From assembly GCA_963700925.1 (NCBI GenBank), contig OY969553.1:620001-684000 (forward strand): a stretch of 64,000 bases of DNA. Direction: 5' to 3'. Below, in pieces: positions 34,001 through 41,975 of the stretch; positions within the stretch are counted from its first letter, which is position 1; the number at the start of each line of letters is the position of its first letter. Source of the DNA: CAWJMD01 sp963700925. GTDB lineage: Bacteria; Actinomycetota; Actinomycetes; Actinomycetales; CAWJMD01. The position numbers and the translations under genes are program-made. Under the pieces are notes generated by a model that had not been told where the DNA came from, searched no databases, and was given only the letters and a program-made list of their open reading frames with translations.

Positions 34001-36653
34001 CACCCTGGCCACCCAACTCCCCGAACACCTCATCCCCACCACCATCACCACCCTGCCCCACCTACCCACCACCCCCAACGGAAAACTCGACCGCACCGCC
34101 CTACCCCAACCCACCACCCCCACCAGCACCCACACCACACCCCCACGCACCCCCACCGAACACCTCATCGCCACCACCTGGGCCCAAGTCCTCACCACCA
34201 CCACCCCCATCAGCGCCCACGACAACTTCTTCGACCTCGGCGGCCACTCACTCCTCGCCACCAAGGTGGTCGCACGCCTGCGCACAGCGCTGCAGGGCAC
34301 CGGCAGGTCCGTGAGCGTGATCGACCTCTTCACGCACCGGACGGTCGAAGCCCTGGCCACGTTCATCGACGGCTCCGACCAGGCTGGGCCACGCCGTCTG
34401 CTGCACGAGCTGACCAAGCCCGTGCCGCCCGCGCAACGCGCCATGAGCCTCGTCTGCGTGCCGTACGGCGGAGGCAGCGCCGTCGTCTACCAGCCGCTCG
34501 CCGACGCACTGCCCCCTGAGTACCGCCTGTTCTCGGTGGCCATCCCCGGGCACGACGTGGGGCTGGACGAGGAGGCCCTGGCGTTCGACGAGCTCGCCGA
34601 GCGGTGCACGGAGGAGATCCTGGAGCGGGTGGACGGGCCGCTGGCGCTCTACGGGCACTGCGGCGTCGGCGGCGCCCTCGTGATCGAGCTCGCCCGCCGG
34701 CTGGAAGCGGCAGGCCGCGCCCTCGAGATCGTCTACACCGGTGCGGTTTTCCCGTTCGCACGCCCCAGCGGACTGCTCACACGCGCGCTGGACAGGTTCC
34801 ACCGGATGGAGTCCAACCGTCACCAGGTGGCCTGGCTGAAGTCGCTCGGCGTCGACATGGACGAGCTGGACGCAGAACAGGCCGACCGCATCGTCACCAA
34901 CATGCGTGAGGACTCACGCCGCGCCGAAGCGCTCTTCAGCAGGCTGCTGGACGGAGGGGTCGATCGCCTCGCTGCCCCCATCGTGTCCGTCATCGGCGAC
35001 CGAGACGTCATCACCGACTACTACATGGAGCGCTACCGGGAGTGGCACTTCCTCACGGACACAGCGGCAGTGGCCGTCCTGCCGGAGGCGGGCCACTTCT
35101 TCCTGAAGTACCGGGCCGACGAGCTCGCGGAGATCGTGAGCAGCCTGCCCGAGCGCGTCCAGGCGAAGGACGAGCCAGACCCCCCGGACACCACTGACAC
35201 CACGGCCGGCCTGGCGTCCCCCGACCGACGGTGGCGGCTGGCGGGGCTGCATCGTCAGGACGGCGCACGCGCCGTCGGTACCGACGAGGTCAAGCCGAGC
35301 ATGCGACGGTTCCTGACGGTCACCGCGGGCCAGCTGGTCTCGATGACGGGGACCGCCCTCACCCTCTGGGCACTGCCGATCTGGCTTCTCCTGCAGACCG
35401 ACTCGCTGGTTTCCTACGGGCTGCTGAGCGTGCTGGCCATGGTTCCCGGGCTTCTCGTGCTCCCAGTGGCCGGCGCCGTGGTCGACCGCAGCTCGAGGCG
35501 GCGGGTGATGGCCGTCGCGGGCGTGCTGTCCGCAGCCGTCGAGGCGGTGATGGCGGTCGTCTACTTCACCGTCGGGCTGGAGACCTGGCACGCGTTCGCG
35601 ATGATCGTGTGCCTGTCGTTGCTCTCCCCGTTCCAACGGGTCGCGTTCATGTCGGCGATCCCGCAGCTGGTGCCCAAGCACTATCTCGGCCACGCCAACG
35701 GCGTGAACCAGGTCGTCGTCGGTGCCGCGACGCTCGTCATGCCGCTCCTGGCCGCCGGTGCGCTGGCCGTCATCGGGCTGGGTCGGATCCTCCTCATCGA
35801 CGTCCTCTCCTACGCGGTGGCGCTGACCGTGCTGGCCCTGGTGCGCTTCCCGGCAACTCTCGGCGCGGTCCGCCGAGAACCGTTGCTGGCTGAGGTGGTT
35901 GAGGGCTTCCGCTACCTCCTGCGACACCGCGCACTGCGGGCGACTCTCGTATTGTTCTCGTCGCTGAACGTCTTCTTGGCCGTCCCGATGATCCTCGTCG
36001 TCCCCGTCGTGCTCTCGTTCGGCGACATCTCGGACGTCGGGGTCGCGTCGTCCGTCGAGGCCCTCGGTGCCCTGCTCGGCGGTATCGCGATGGGGCTGTG
36101 GGGCGGCCCGGTGCGGCGCCGGATGGTCACGCTCATCGGGTTCAACGGCATGGCGGCCGTCTGCTGCATCTTGGTCGGCCTGCGCCCCGACCTGGTCGTC
36201 GTGCTCGTCGGCGTGTTCGGCATCGGTGCCGGCCTGTCGCTGGCCGGTGGCATCTACTACACGATCATCCAGGTCAAGGTGCCCCAGCGCTTCCACGGTC
36301 GGGTGCTGGCGATCAACCAGGCCATCACGTGGGCGGCTCTGCCGATCGGGTACGGCCTGCTGGCCCCCTTCGGTTCCGAGCTGCTCGAACCCCTGATGCA
36401 GCCCGGAGGAGCCTTGGCCCCGTCCCTCGGCGCTCTGGTCGGCACCGGTGAGGGCCGCGGAATGGGCGCAATGTGCCTGCTGTGCGGGTTGGCGATGCTG
36501 GCGCTGGTGGCCATCGCGCTACGCGTTCGGGTCCTGAGCAGGTTCGACACCGACGTGCCCGACTCGGTTCCGGACGACCTCCTCGGCGCCCAGGCCGCGC
36601 ACGCCCCACAGGACGGCCGCGACCGCAAGCCCGACCTCGTGGCGGCCGCGTGA
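31008..36653 (+). CDS. NRPS C-A-PCP-TE fused to an MFS exporter
   Basis: The protein has 1881 residues. The C domain (about 40-430) has HHIIGDG at 177. The A domain (about 525-1030) has YTSGSTG at 686 and the same serine pocket D-V-W-H-V-S-L-I-D. The PCP has Ser1081. A thioesterase follows at about 1144-1390 with core GHCGVG, so the nucleophile is Cys1218 rather than Ser; GDRD and EAGHFF (His1363) supply the remaining residues. From residue 1432 (MRRFLTVTAGQLVSM) to about 1855 there is a 12-helix MFS transporter with the motif A-like loop VVDRSSRRRVM. The combination ends the assembly line and couples release to export. Annotated NRPS/MFS fusions exist in other actinomycetes, but the arrangement is rare. 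ATG 31008 overlaps the preceding stop. Confidence 0.94.
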   Translation: MTAEQTAVSPERQRRLQERLARAAGRLGAATVRPRSPDEPLALSYAQERLWFMEQYAPGTTSYHIALRFELPDADPEALRDALQDLTTRHETLRTRFPADADGTPSAVIEPPGPATFDVLDVDDPERLDERLDELVCAPFDLARGPLLTATLLRVGATASVDGVTQGVTDSVVLRMHHIIGDGWSTEILLQELVALYHARCGNRPANLPALPVQYADFASWQRRELESGAAASVEYWRNRLSGVVPLDLPTDHPRPARQRFDGGRHTFTLEPALLAQLRELARAHDATLYMCLLAAWQATLSRCSGQYDLTVGTPVAGRNLPEVEGLVGMFVNMLVMRADLSDDPTFSELLRRTRADFLETMAHADVPFEHLVQSLDLERDTARPPLFQVMFALQNYEMGDLSESSSARTTGVRWNPVDLPSTRFELELHAVELPEGLRCALVFSSALFSVGSVARLAERFVGVLGAVVGGGGVRVSGLPVLVAGEGELVVSGFNATGVDWSARSGRPDRAGAGVGAGSLPGLLAAGRQVAGPGGVAVVSAGVEYSYGQVDAAANRVADRLAGLGVGGESVVGVCAGRSVELVVALLGVVKAGAAFLPLDPGYPPARLGFMVADAGARVVLTQQDLTDTVTAALSAALSAAETGFAVESVVLDGVLDGAGGWAGCSDAEPAEPVLVDPEQAAYVIYTSGSTGQPKAVVNTQHAIVNRLAWMQDYLHLAPGERVLQKTPTSFDVSVWEFFWPLATGATVVMARPDGHKDPTYLRELIQTTQVSTCHFVPSMLTAFLADLPETPNNTGLLPSLTRIVCSGEALPAATAATALTRLPHTALHNLYGPTEAAIDVTATHITEITDPAAGVSIGAPIANTQILVLDHTGQPQPIGVTGHLHIAGHGLARGYHARPGMTADRFTPNPYGPPGSRLYNTGDLARWRPDGTLDYLGRTDHQVKLRGQRIELGEIETALRGQPDITDAAVILREDTPGDQRLTAYITGTANPHTTRTTLATQLPEHLIPTTITTLPHLPTTPNGKLDRTALPQPTTPTSTHTTPPRTPTEHLIATTWAQVLTTTTPISAHDNFFDLGGHSLLATKVVARLRTALQGTGRSVSVIDLFTHRTVEALATFIDGSDQAGPRRLLHELTKPVPPAQRAMSLVCVPYGGGSAVVYQPLADALPPEYRLFSVAIPGHDVGLDEEALAFDELAERCTEEILERVDGPLALYGHCGVGGALVIELARRLEAAGRALEIVYTGAVFPFARPSGLLTRALDRFHRMESNRHQVAWLKSLGVDMDELDAEQADRIVTNMREDSRRAEALFSRLLDGGVDRLAAPIVSVIGDRDVITDYYMERYREWHFLTDTAAVAVLPEAGHFFLKYRADELAEIVSSLPERVQAKDEPDPPDTTDTTAGLASPDRRWRLAGLHRQDGARAVGTDEVKPSMRRFLTVTAGQLVSMTGTALTLWALPIWLLLQTDSLVSYGLLSVLAMVPGLLVLPVAGAVVDRSSRRRVMAVAGVLSAAVEAVMAVVYFTVGLETWHAFAMIVCLSLLSPFQRVAFMSAIPQLVPKHYLGHANGVNQVVVGAATLVMPLLAAGALAVIGLGRILLIDVLSYAVALTVLALVRFPATLGAVRREPLLAEVVEGFRYLLRHRALRATLVLFSSLNVFLAVPMILVVPVVLSFGDISDVGVASSVEALGALLGGIAMGLWGGPVRRRMVTLIGFNGMAAVCCILVGLRPDLVVVLVGVFGIGAGLSLAGGIYYTIIQVKVPQRFHGRVLAINQAITWAALPIGYGLLAPFGSELLEPLMQPGGALAPSLGALVGTGEGRGMGAMCLLCGLAMLALVAIALRVRVLSRFDTDVPDSVPDDLLGAQAAHAPQDGRDRKPDLVAAA
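32330..34262 (+). repeat. Long direct repeat, copy 2 (C-A linker, A domain, PCP)
   Basis: Second copy of the 1933-bp segment at 28914-30846. It ends in the PCP at HSLLAT, after which the two genes diverge at once. The offset keeps the reading frames of the two NRPS genes in register. Confidence 0.95.
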
Positions 36654-38527
36654 CGACGATCGACGAGGCCTGGTGGCGCGCCGTCCGAGACCACGGCGAC
36701 CGAGTTGCCGTGCGGCAGACCGGGTTCGGCGGGACGACGACGCTGACCTACGCGGAGCTGGCGTTCCGCGCCGCGGGCCTCACCGAGGCGCTGCACAGGG
36801 CGGGCGACACGATGGGCTCTCCGGTGGGGCTGCTGCTCGACCATGGCGCCGACATGGTGGCCGGGATGCTCGGCGTCCTGAGCGCAGGTGGGATCTACGT
36901 GCCGCTGGATCCCGGGTACCCGCCGGCACGTCTCGCACAGGTCGTCGAGCAGTCGCGGCTCTCACGGCTCGTGGCCACCGAGGCCCACCTGCCGCTCGCT
37001 TCTCGTCTGGCGGACGGCAGCCCGGCGAACACCGACCTCCTCCTCTGGCAGCCAGACTGTGGCTCGGATCGGCAGCCCGAGAGACGCGCGACAGGCCCCG
37101 ACTCGCCCGCCTACCTGTTGCACACCAGCGGCTCCACCGGACGTCCGAAGGGAGTGGTGCAGACCCACGGCGCCGTCCTCCACCAGGTGCGTCTGCACAC
37201 GGAGGGACTCGGTCTGGGGCCCGACGACAGGCTGAGCGTCGCGTCGTCGTTCGCCTTCGACATGGCCGTCACCGACACGTTCTCAGCCCTGTTGTCGGGA
37301 GCGTCTGCGGTCACCGTCGACGCCCGCGGCGCGGGGCTGGGCGCACTGGCAGACGCGTTGCGGCAGAACGCCGTCACCGTCCTGCACTCCACACCCACGG
37401 TCTTCCGTCACCTCTGCACCGCGCTGGCGTGGGAGCCCGAGGAACGCCTCGACGCCCTGAGGGTCGTGGTCCTGGGTGGTGAGCCAGTGGTCGCGCAGGA
37501 CCTCGAGCGCTGCCGCCGGCACGCGTCCGAGACCGGGGTGCTCGTGAACGGTTACGGCGCAACGGAAGTCAGCTTCGTCGTGCAGAACCATCTGCGCTAC
37601 ACCCCGTCCGACACCATGTCTGGCGACGGGCCAGAGACGACGGCGGACCCCGCTGCCGTGCTGCCGATCGGCCGTCCACTGCCGGGAATGCAGGTGAGCC
37701 TGCTCGACGCCGACGGCATGGAGCGCGGCGAGGAGGGCGAGATCGCTGTCGTCAGCGACCATCTCGCCAGCTACTGGGACGAGCCGGCGGAGACGGCCCT
37801 TCGGTTCGACACCGACCCTGTGGGGCGCCGCCGCTACCGCACCGGCGACCTGGCCCGCAGGCTCCCGGACGGGAACCTGGTCTGCCTGGGTCGCCGCGAC
37901 CGCCAGGTGAAGATCCGCGGCAACCGCGTGGAGCCGGCCGAGGTGGAGGCCGTTCTCAGGTCGCTGCCGGGAGTCGCGAACGCTGCCGTGCTGGCCGTCG
38001 GTGACGAGCTCGGATTACGTGCATTCGTCGTCCCGCTCGGCGAGGCCTCGCTCGACCCGATGCGCCTGCGCGCGGCTGTTGCCGACCGGCTTCCCGAGTT
38101 CATGGTGCCGTCAACGGTCCAGGTGTTGCCCGACCTGCCGATGACACCCACGGGCAAGGTGGACGGTTCCGCACTGCTCGCGACCCCGTCCGAGGCCGCA
38201 CCCGCCGACGACGCCGGGGGCCTGCGCAGGAACCCGACGGAGGAGCGGCTGACCGCGATCTGGTCCGGGCTCCTCGGAACGCTCGACGTGCCAAGGGACC
38301 GCCCGGTCTTCGAGCTCGGCGCGCACTCGCTGATGGTCGCGCAGGCTCATCACCGCCTCAGCCGCGAGCTGGGCACGCGGATCCCGCTCACCGACCTCTA
38401 CGCGCACCCGACGATCGCCGACCTGGCGGCGCACCTGGACCGGGAGGACGTCACTTCGGCCACCACCCCGGCGATCACGGACGCGTCGAGCCGGATGAGC
38501 CGACGAGCCGCTCGCCGTCGAGCGTGA
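36650..38527 (+). CDS. Stand-alone A-PCP didomain NRPS protein
   Basis: The protein has 625 residues. The A domain (about 1-515) has HTSGSTGRPKGVVQTH at 158, NGYGATE, YRTGDLARRLPDG, GRRDRQVKIRGNRVEPAEVE and PTGKVD. The PCP has FELGAHS (Ser560), with GAHS in place of the usual GGHS. Pocket residues read D-M-T-H-V-G-G-F-V(-K), which I cannot assign. It has no C domain, so the amino acid it activates is probably passed to another carrier, for example the A-less PCP2 of NRPS1, or modified while bound. GTG 36650 overlaps the previous stop. Its last 53 nt overlap the convergent second LanB-like gene. Confidence 0.92.
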   Translation: MTTIDEAWWRAVRDHGDRVAVRQTGFGGTTTLTYAELAFRAAGLTEALHRAGDTMGSPVGLLLDHGADMVAGMLGVLSAGGIYVPLDPGYPPARLAQVVEQSRLSRLVATEAHLPLASRLADGSPANTDLLLWQPDCGSDRQPERRATGPDSPAYLLHTSGSTGRPKGVVQTHGAVLHQVRLHTEGLGLGPDDRLSVASSFAFDMAVTDTFSALLSGASAVTVDARGAGLGALADALRQNAVTVLHSTPTVFRHLCTALAWEPEERLDALRVVVLGGEPVVAQDLERCRRHASETGVLVNGYGATEVSFVVQNHLRYTPSDTMSGDGPETTADPAAVLPIGRPLPGMQVSLLDADGMERGEEGEIAVVSDHLASYWDEPAETALRFDTDPVGRRRYRTGDLARRLPDGNLVCLGRRDRQVKIRGNRVEPAEVEAVLRSLPGVANAAVLAVGDELGLRAFVVPLGEASLDPMRLRAAVADRLPEFMVPSTVQVLPDLPMTPTGKVDGSALLATPSEAAPADDAGGLRRNPTEERLTAIWSGLLGTLDVPRDRPVFELGAHSLMVAQAHHRLSRELGTRIPLTDLYAHPTIADLAAHLDREDVTSATTPAITDASSRMSRRAARRRA

Positions 38528-40892
38528 CCCGTCCCCCAGCCGTTGGAGCCAGCCGGGGGTCGACCATCTGCAGGCGGAACTCGGAGCAGTACGTCTGACC
38601 CTCGCTGTCGGTCAGCCAGGCGTCCTCGACCCCCGGCAACATCTCGCTCACCACCATCTCGACCTCGTCGCCGGCCCGCTCCCTGGCCCCGCGGACGAGG
38701 TTGCACAGGACCCGCGCGAAGACGGGCGACGTGAGGTCGGCGTAACAGGGCTTGAGCTCGGTCGCGACCAGCACGAACACGCGCTCCGGCAGGTGGAGCC
38801 GTTCTGCCCAAGCTCGCACCGCCAGGTAGCGCTGACGCTCCCCGACCGCGTCGGCCAAGCCCGTCTCGGCCACCTGGCAGCGCCACGTACGCCGCAGCAC
38901 CACCACGTCGTCCACCTCGACCCTCGGTGTGTACGCACGCCCGCCGGCGAGCTTCCAGGAGTCGAACGCCGAGAGCCCGAGCATGCCCGAGAACGTCTCT
39001 GCCACAGACCAGCTCCTCCCCGAGCGCTCGGAGACCACGAGTCCGTCAGGGCCGCGCCGCACCGTCAGCGACGTGATCGGCACGAGAGTGTCGCGGTTGA
39101 CCCCGGGTCCCGGCCCCCACGCCAGCTGCACGTCGTCCGGGTGGCTCATCCACTCCGCGTTCCTGGCGGAGGTGCGCGGCCAGCCGTCGGGGTTGAGCTG
39201 CCTGACCACGCCGGTCGGCACGTCCCGTTGCCACGCCCTCGCCAGCGACTCCGGGTGCGGGTGGCCCAGCCTGAAGAAGGCGGTGTCGAACGTCGCCATG
39301 CCGAGGTGGATCTCCCCGAGGACGATAGAGAACTCCTTGCGTCGCAACGCCTCTGGGCCGGATGCACAGACGTGGATGTCGGGGCTGTGGATCCGCGCGC
39401 CCGGCCAGCCGGGAGCGACCGCCGGCATCTCCTGCTCCACCCGGTGCTGTAGTTCGGCTGCCGTCCTGCGGACGACCTCGACCGATGTGTCGGGCTCGCC
39501 GATGTCGAGCACCCGGTCCCAGCGACGCGCGAACTCCTCGACCACGCCGTCTGCCAGCTTCGACGCACCGACCACGTCGTTGAGCATCGGGAACCACAGC
39601 TCGGCGAAGGGCACGCTGTCGCCCGCCCCGAGTGCGACGACGTCGTCGAACACCGACTCCGCCATGGCGGTGAACTCCTCGGCCAGCCGGGTCGTCAGCC
39701 ACCGGCTGGAGGTCAGCAGCGGCTCGAGAGCGGCCAGCCTGTCCAGCACCGGTGCGCCCAGCTCGACCGTCACGTCGCGGATGGCGTCGACGTGGACGAT
39801 GGTGCGGCCCGCGTAGGTCTCGCCCGGGCTGCGCCTGGCGGGCCGGCCGGTGACCCGCTCGAAGCAGACCTCCAGTGACTGGATCGCCTCCTGCAGGCTC
39901 GCGTCGTCCGCCGTCGCGACCGCATCGCGTGCGGCCTGCAGCTCGACCAGCATCGCGACGGCCCGAGCCCGGGCAGGGCCGTCGTCGATCGCGTCCAGGT
40001 GCGCCACCAGTGCCTTCTCGGCGCTCAGGTCGTAGGGCAGGTCGACCCCCCACGTGATCACGCCGGAGGCCGACAGCTCCTCCAGCTGTGCCATCGCGTC
40101 GTCGTGGCGGCGGAAGGCGCCGGTGGCGACCGCTTGCTCGGCGACCCTCTGCGCGCTCGTCCGTCCGTCGCAGTGCACCAACACCGACACCGCTCCCGCG
40201 GAGAGCTCGCGCGGGTCTGCCGTCGGGTCGAGGAGGGTCGACCCGTCGAGGGTCAGGTGAGGCTGCAGCGCCACCGGGAGCCACGGCCGTGTGGCCGGGT
40301 CGGACTCGATGGCGCGGGCGAGGGCCACGAGTGCCCAGCGCTCGAAGGAGACCTCCTGCCGGCGGACGACCTCTGGACCTGGGACGGCCCGGACCGGCTC
40401 CGGCGCATCGGTGCAGCTGGCCCAGGAGAACGGCCCGAAGAAGCCCACCGAGTCGTTCTTGCCGCAGTAGCGCTGCCAGTACTTCGCGATGGCCTCCTCG
40501 CGGTGACGGCGCCGCTCGTTGCGGCGCGCGTCGGGGCCGTCCCGCACGATCGAGCTCACCGCGATGAGCACGCCAGGGTTCTGCCAGGTCACCGCGGCTC
40601 GGAAGCGGGGGTTCTCGCAGATCTGGAAGACCGCGCGACCCAGATCGGCGGTGGCCGCGTCGAACGCCTCGTCGTACTCCTCGCGCGGGGCGTCACCGTG
40701 TCGGAACCGGTCGGCGACAGCAGCCAGTGAGGCGGCTGACAAGAGGTCGAGACCCCCCACCGGGAAGCCTGCTGACCGCAGGATCGCGCTCCCCCATACC
40801 GACCACTGGGTACCGGCCAGCGGGACGAGCCTGTCCCCTTCGGGCGGCACCTGACCCTCGGAGGAAGGAGTCGGGTCGGTCGGGTCGGGCAC
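38475..40892 (-). CDS. LanB-like lantibiotic dehydratase, glutamylation domain only (copy 2)
   Basis: This 805-residue paralogue of the protein at 15984-18347 has matching landmarks in the same order: VTWQNPGVL, KYWQRYCGKNDSVGFFGP, ARIHSPDIHVC, IVLGEIHLGMATFD, ERVFVLVATELKPCYADL and SEFRLQMVDP. It also lacks the elimination domain. Start GTG 40890-40892 has GAGGGAG 5 nt upstream. The first codons are another short repeat (gacccgacc). It is transcribed opposite to the NRPS run and lies 69 nt downstream of the agmatinase gene on the same strand, so it could be read from the polyamine operon or its own promoter. Likely role: aminoacyl-tRNA-dependent modification in the same pathway (inference). 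Confidence 0.85.
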   Translation of the reverse strand: MPDPTDPTPSSEGQVPPEGDRLVPLAGTQWSVWGSAILRSAGFPVGGLDLLSAASLAAVADRFRHGDAPREEYDEAFDAATADLGRAVFQICENPRFRAAVTWQNPGVLIAVSSIVRDGPDARRNERRRHREEAIAKYWQRYCGKNDSVGFFGPFSWASCTDAPEPVRAVPGPEVVRRQEVSFERWALVALARAIESDPATRPWLPVALQPHLTLDGSTLLDPTADPRELSAGAVSVLVHCDGRTSAQRVAEQAVATGAFRRHDDAMAQLEELSASGVITWGVDLPYDLSAEKALVAHLDAIDDGPARARAVAMLVELQAARDAVATADDASLQEAIQSLEVCFERVTGRPARRSPGETYAGRTIVHVDAIRDVTVELGAPVLDRLAALEPLLTSSRWLTTRLAEEFTAMAESVFDDVVALGAGDSVPFAELWFPMLNDVVGASKLADGVVEEFARRWDRVLDIGEPDTSVEVVRRTAAELQHRVEQEMPAVAPGWPGARIHSPDIHVCASGPEALRRKEFSIVLGEIHLGMATFDTAFFRLGHPHPESLARAWQRDVPTGVVRQLNPDGWPRTSARNAEWMSHPDDVQLAWGPGPGVNRDTLVPITSLTVRRGPDGLVVSERSGRSWSVAETFSGMLGLSAFDSWKLAGGRAYTPRVEVDDVVVLRRTWRCQVAETGLADAVGERQRYLAVRAWAERLHLPERVFVLVATELKPCYADLTSPVFARVLCNLVRGARERAGDEVEMVVSEMLPGVEDAWLTDSEGQTYCSEFRLQMVDPRLAPTAGGRVTLDGERLVGSSGSTRP

Positions 40893-40961
40893 TACGTCTC
40901 CCTCGGACGGCGGCGAACAACCAGCACATACTGGCTGAAATGCCTTGGCGCCACCAGGGGT

Positions 40962-41975
40962 TCAGCGGCCGTCCAGCAGGGGCCGATCGGGGTCCCATGC
41001 CGTGCCGTCGCGTGCGTCCTGGCGCCGCCGGGCCATCGCCGAGAGCGCCTCGAGCACCACACGGTTCGCCAGTGCCGCAGTGATGTCGGCGTGGTCGTAG
41101 GGCGGTGACACCTCGACCACGTCGACGGCCACCACCGGCAGCTCGAGCCCGATGCGGCGGACGGCGTCGAGCAGCGCGCGGGCCGAGAGGCCGCCCGGCT
41201 CTGGGGTACCGGTGCCCGGCGCGCTCCCGGGGTCGACGACGTCGATGTCGACCGACAGGTAGACGCCCTCGCAGTCGTCCAGGGCGATCTCGAACGCCTC
41301 GGTCAGGCAGGCGTCGAGGCCGCGCCTGACGACCTCCGTCATCTCGTACGAGCGCATCCGCTGCTCGGCCATCCACGACAGCACGTCCGGGGGCGGCCAG
41401 TAGCCGCGCAGTCCGACCTGCAGGAACCGGTCACCCCGCAGGGCACCCGACTCGATCAGCCGACGCATCGGCTGCCCGTGGCCCCACAGCGACCCGAAGG
41501 CGATGTCGCCGGTGTCGGCATGCGCGTCGAAGTGGATCATCGAGATCCGCCCCTGGCCGAGCGCGTCGGCCACGCCGCTGGCGGACGCGAAGGTGATCGA
41601 GTGGTCGCCGCCCAGAACCACTGGCACGGCCCCCGATCGAGCGACAGTCGCCACCGCGTGGCGCAGCGCGGCAAGGGCTCGCTCGATCTCGCCCGGAGGC
41701 ATCTCGACGTCACCCGAGTCGACGACCGACAGGTCGCGCAGCCCGTCGGAGCGCAGGGCCAGGTGTGGGCGCGAGCCGTCGTGCGGTAGGTAGTCGGTGG
41801 CCCGGATCGCCTGCGGACCGAACCGGGTCCCCGCACGGTGCGAGGTGCCGCCGTCGAACGGCGCGCCGACCACGACGACGTCGGCGTCGGAGTACGTCGC
41901 GGGATCGTCGAGGTCTGCGCGGGGCACACCGAGGAACGTGATGTCCGGGCCGAACTGCGATCCGTACCGCGTCAC
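40962..41975 (-). CDS. speB: Agmatinase / ureohydrolase family
   Basis: This 337-residue Mn-dependent ureohydrolase would hydrolyse agmatine (or a related guanidino compound) to putrescine and urea. Metal ligands are visible in GGDHS, FDAHADT and SVDIDVVDPGSAPGTGTPEP, and RAGTRFGPQAIR is typical of agmatinases rather than arginases. Guanidinobutyrase or another guanidino hydrolase remains possible. GTG 41973-41975 overlaps the aldehyde dehydrogenase stop, so it is the third gene of a minus-strand operon with genes at 41972-44697. Confidence 0.88.
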   Translation of the reverse strand: MTRYGSQFGPDITFLGVPRADLDDPATYSDADVVVVGAPFDGGTSHRAGTRFGPQAIRATDYLPHDGSRPHLALRSDGLRDLSVVDSGDVEMPPGEIERALAALRHAVATVARSGAVPVVLGGDHSITFASASGVADALGQGRISMIHFDAHADTGDIAFGSLWGHGQPMRRLIESGALRGDRFLQVGLRGYWPPPDVLSWMAEQRMRSYEMTEVVRRGLDACLTEAFEIALDDCEGVYLSVDIDVVDPGSAPGTGTPEPGGLSARALLDAVRRIGLELPVVAVDVVEVSPPYDHADITAALANRVVLEALSAMARRRQDARDGTAWDPDRPLLDGR

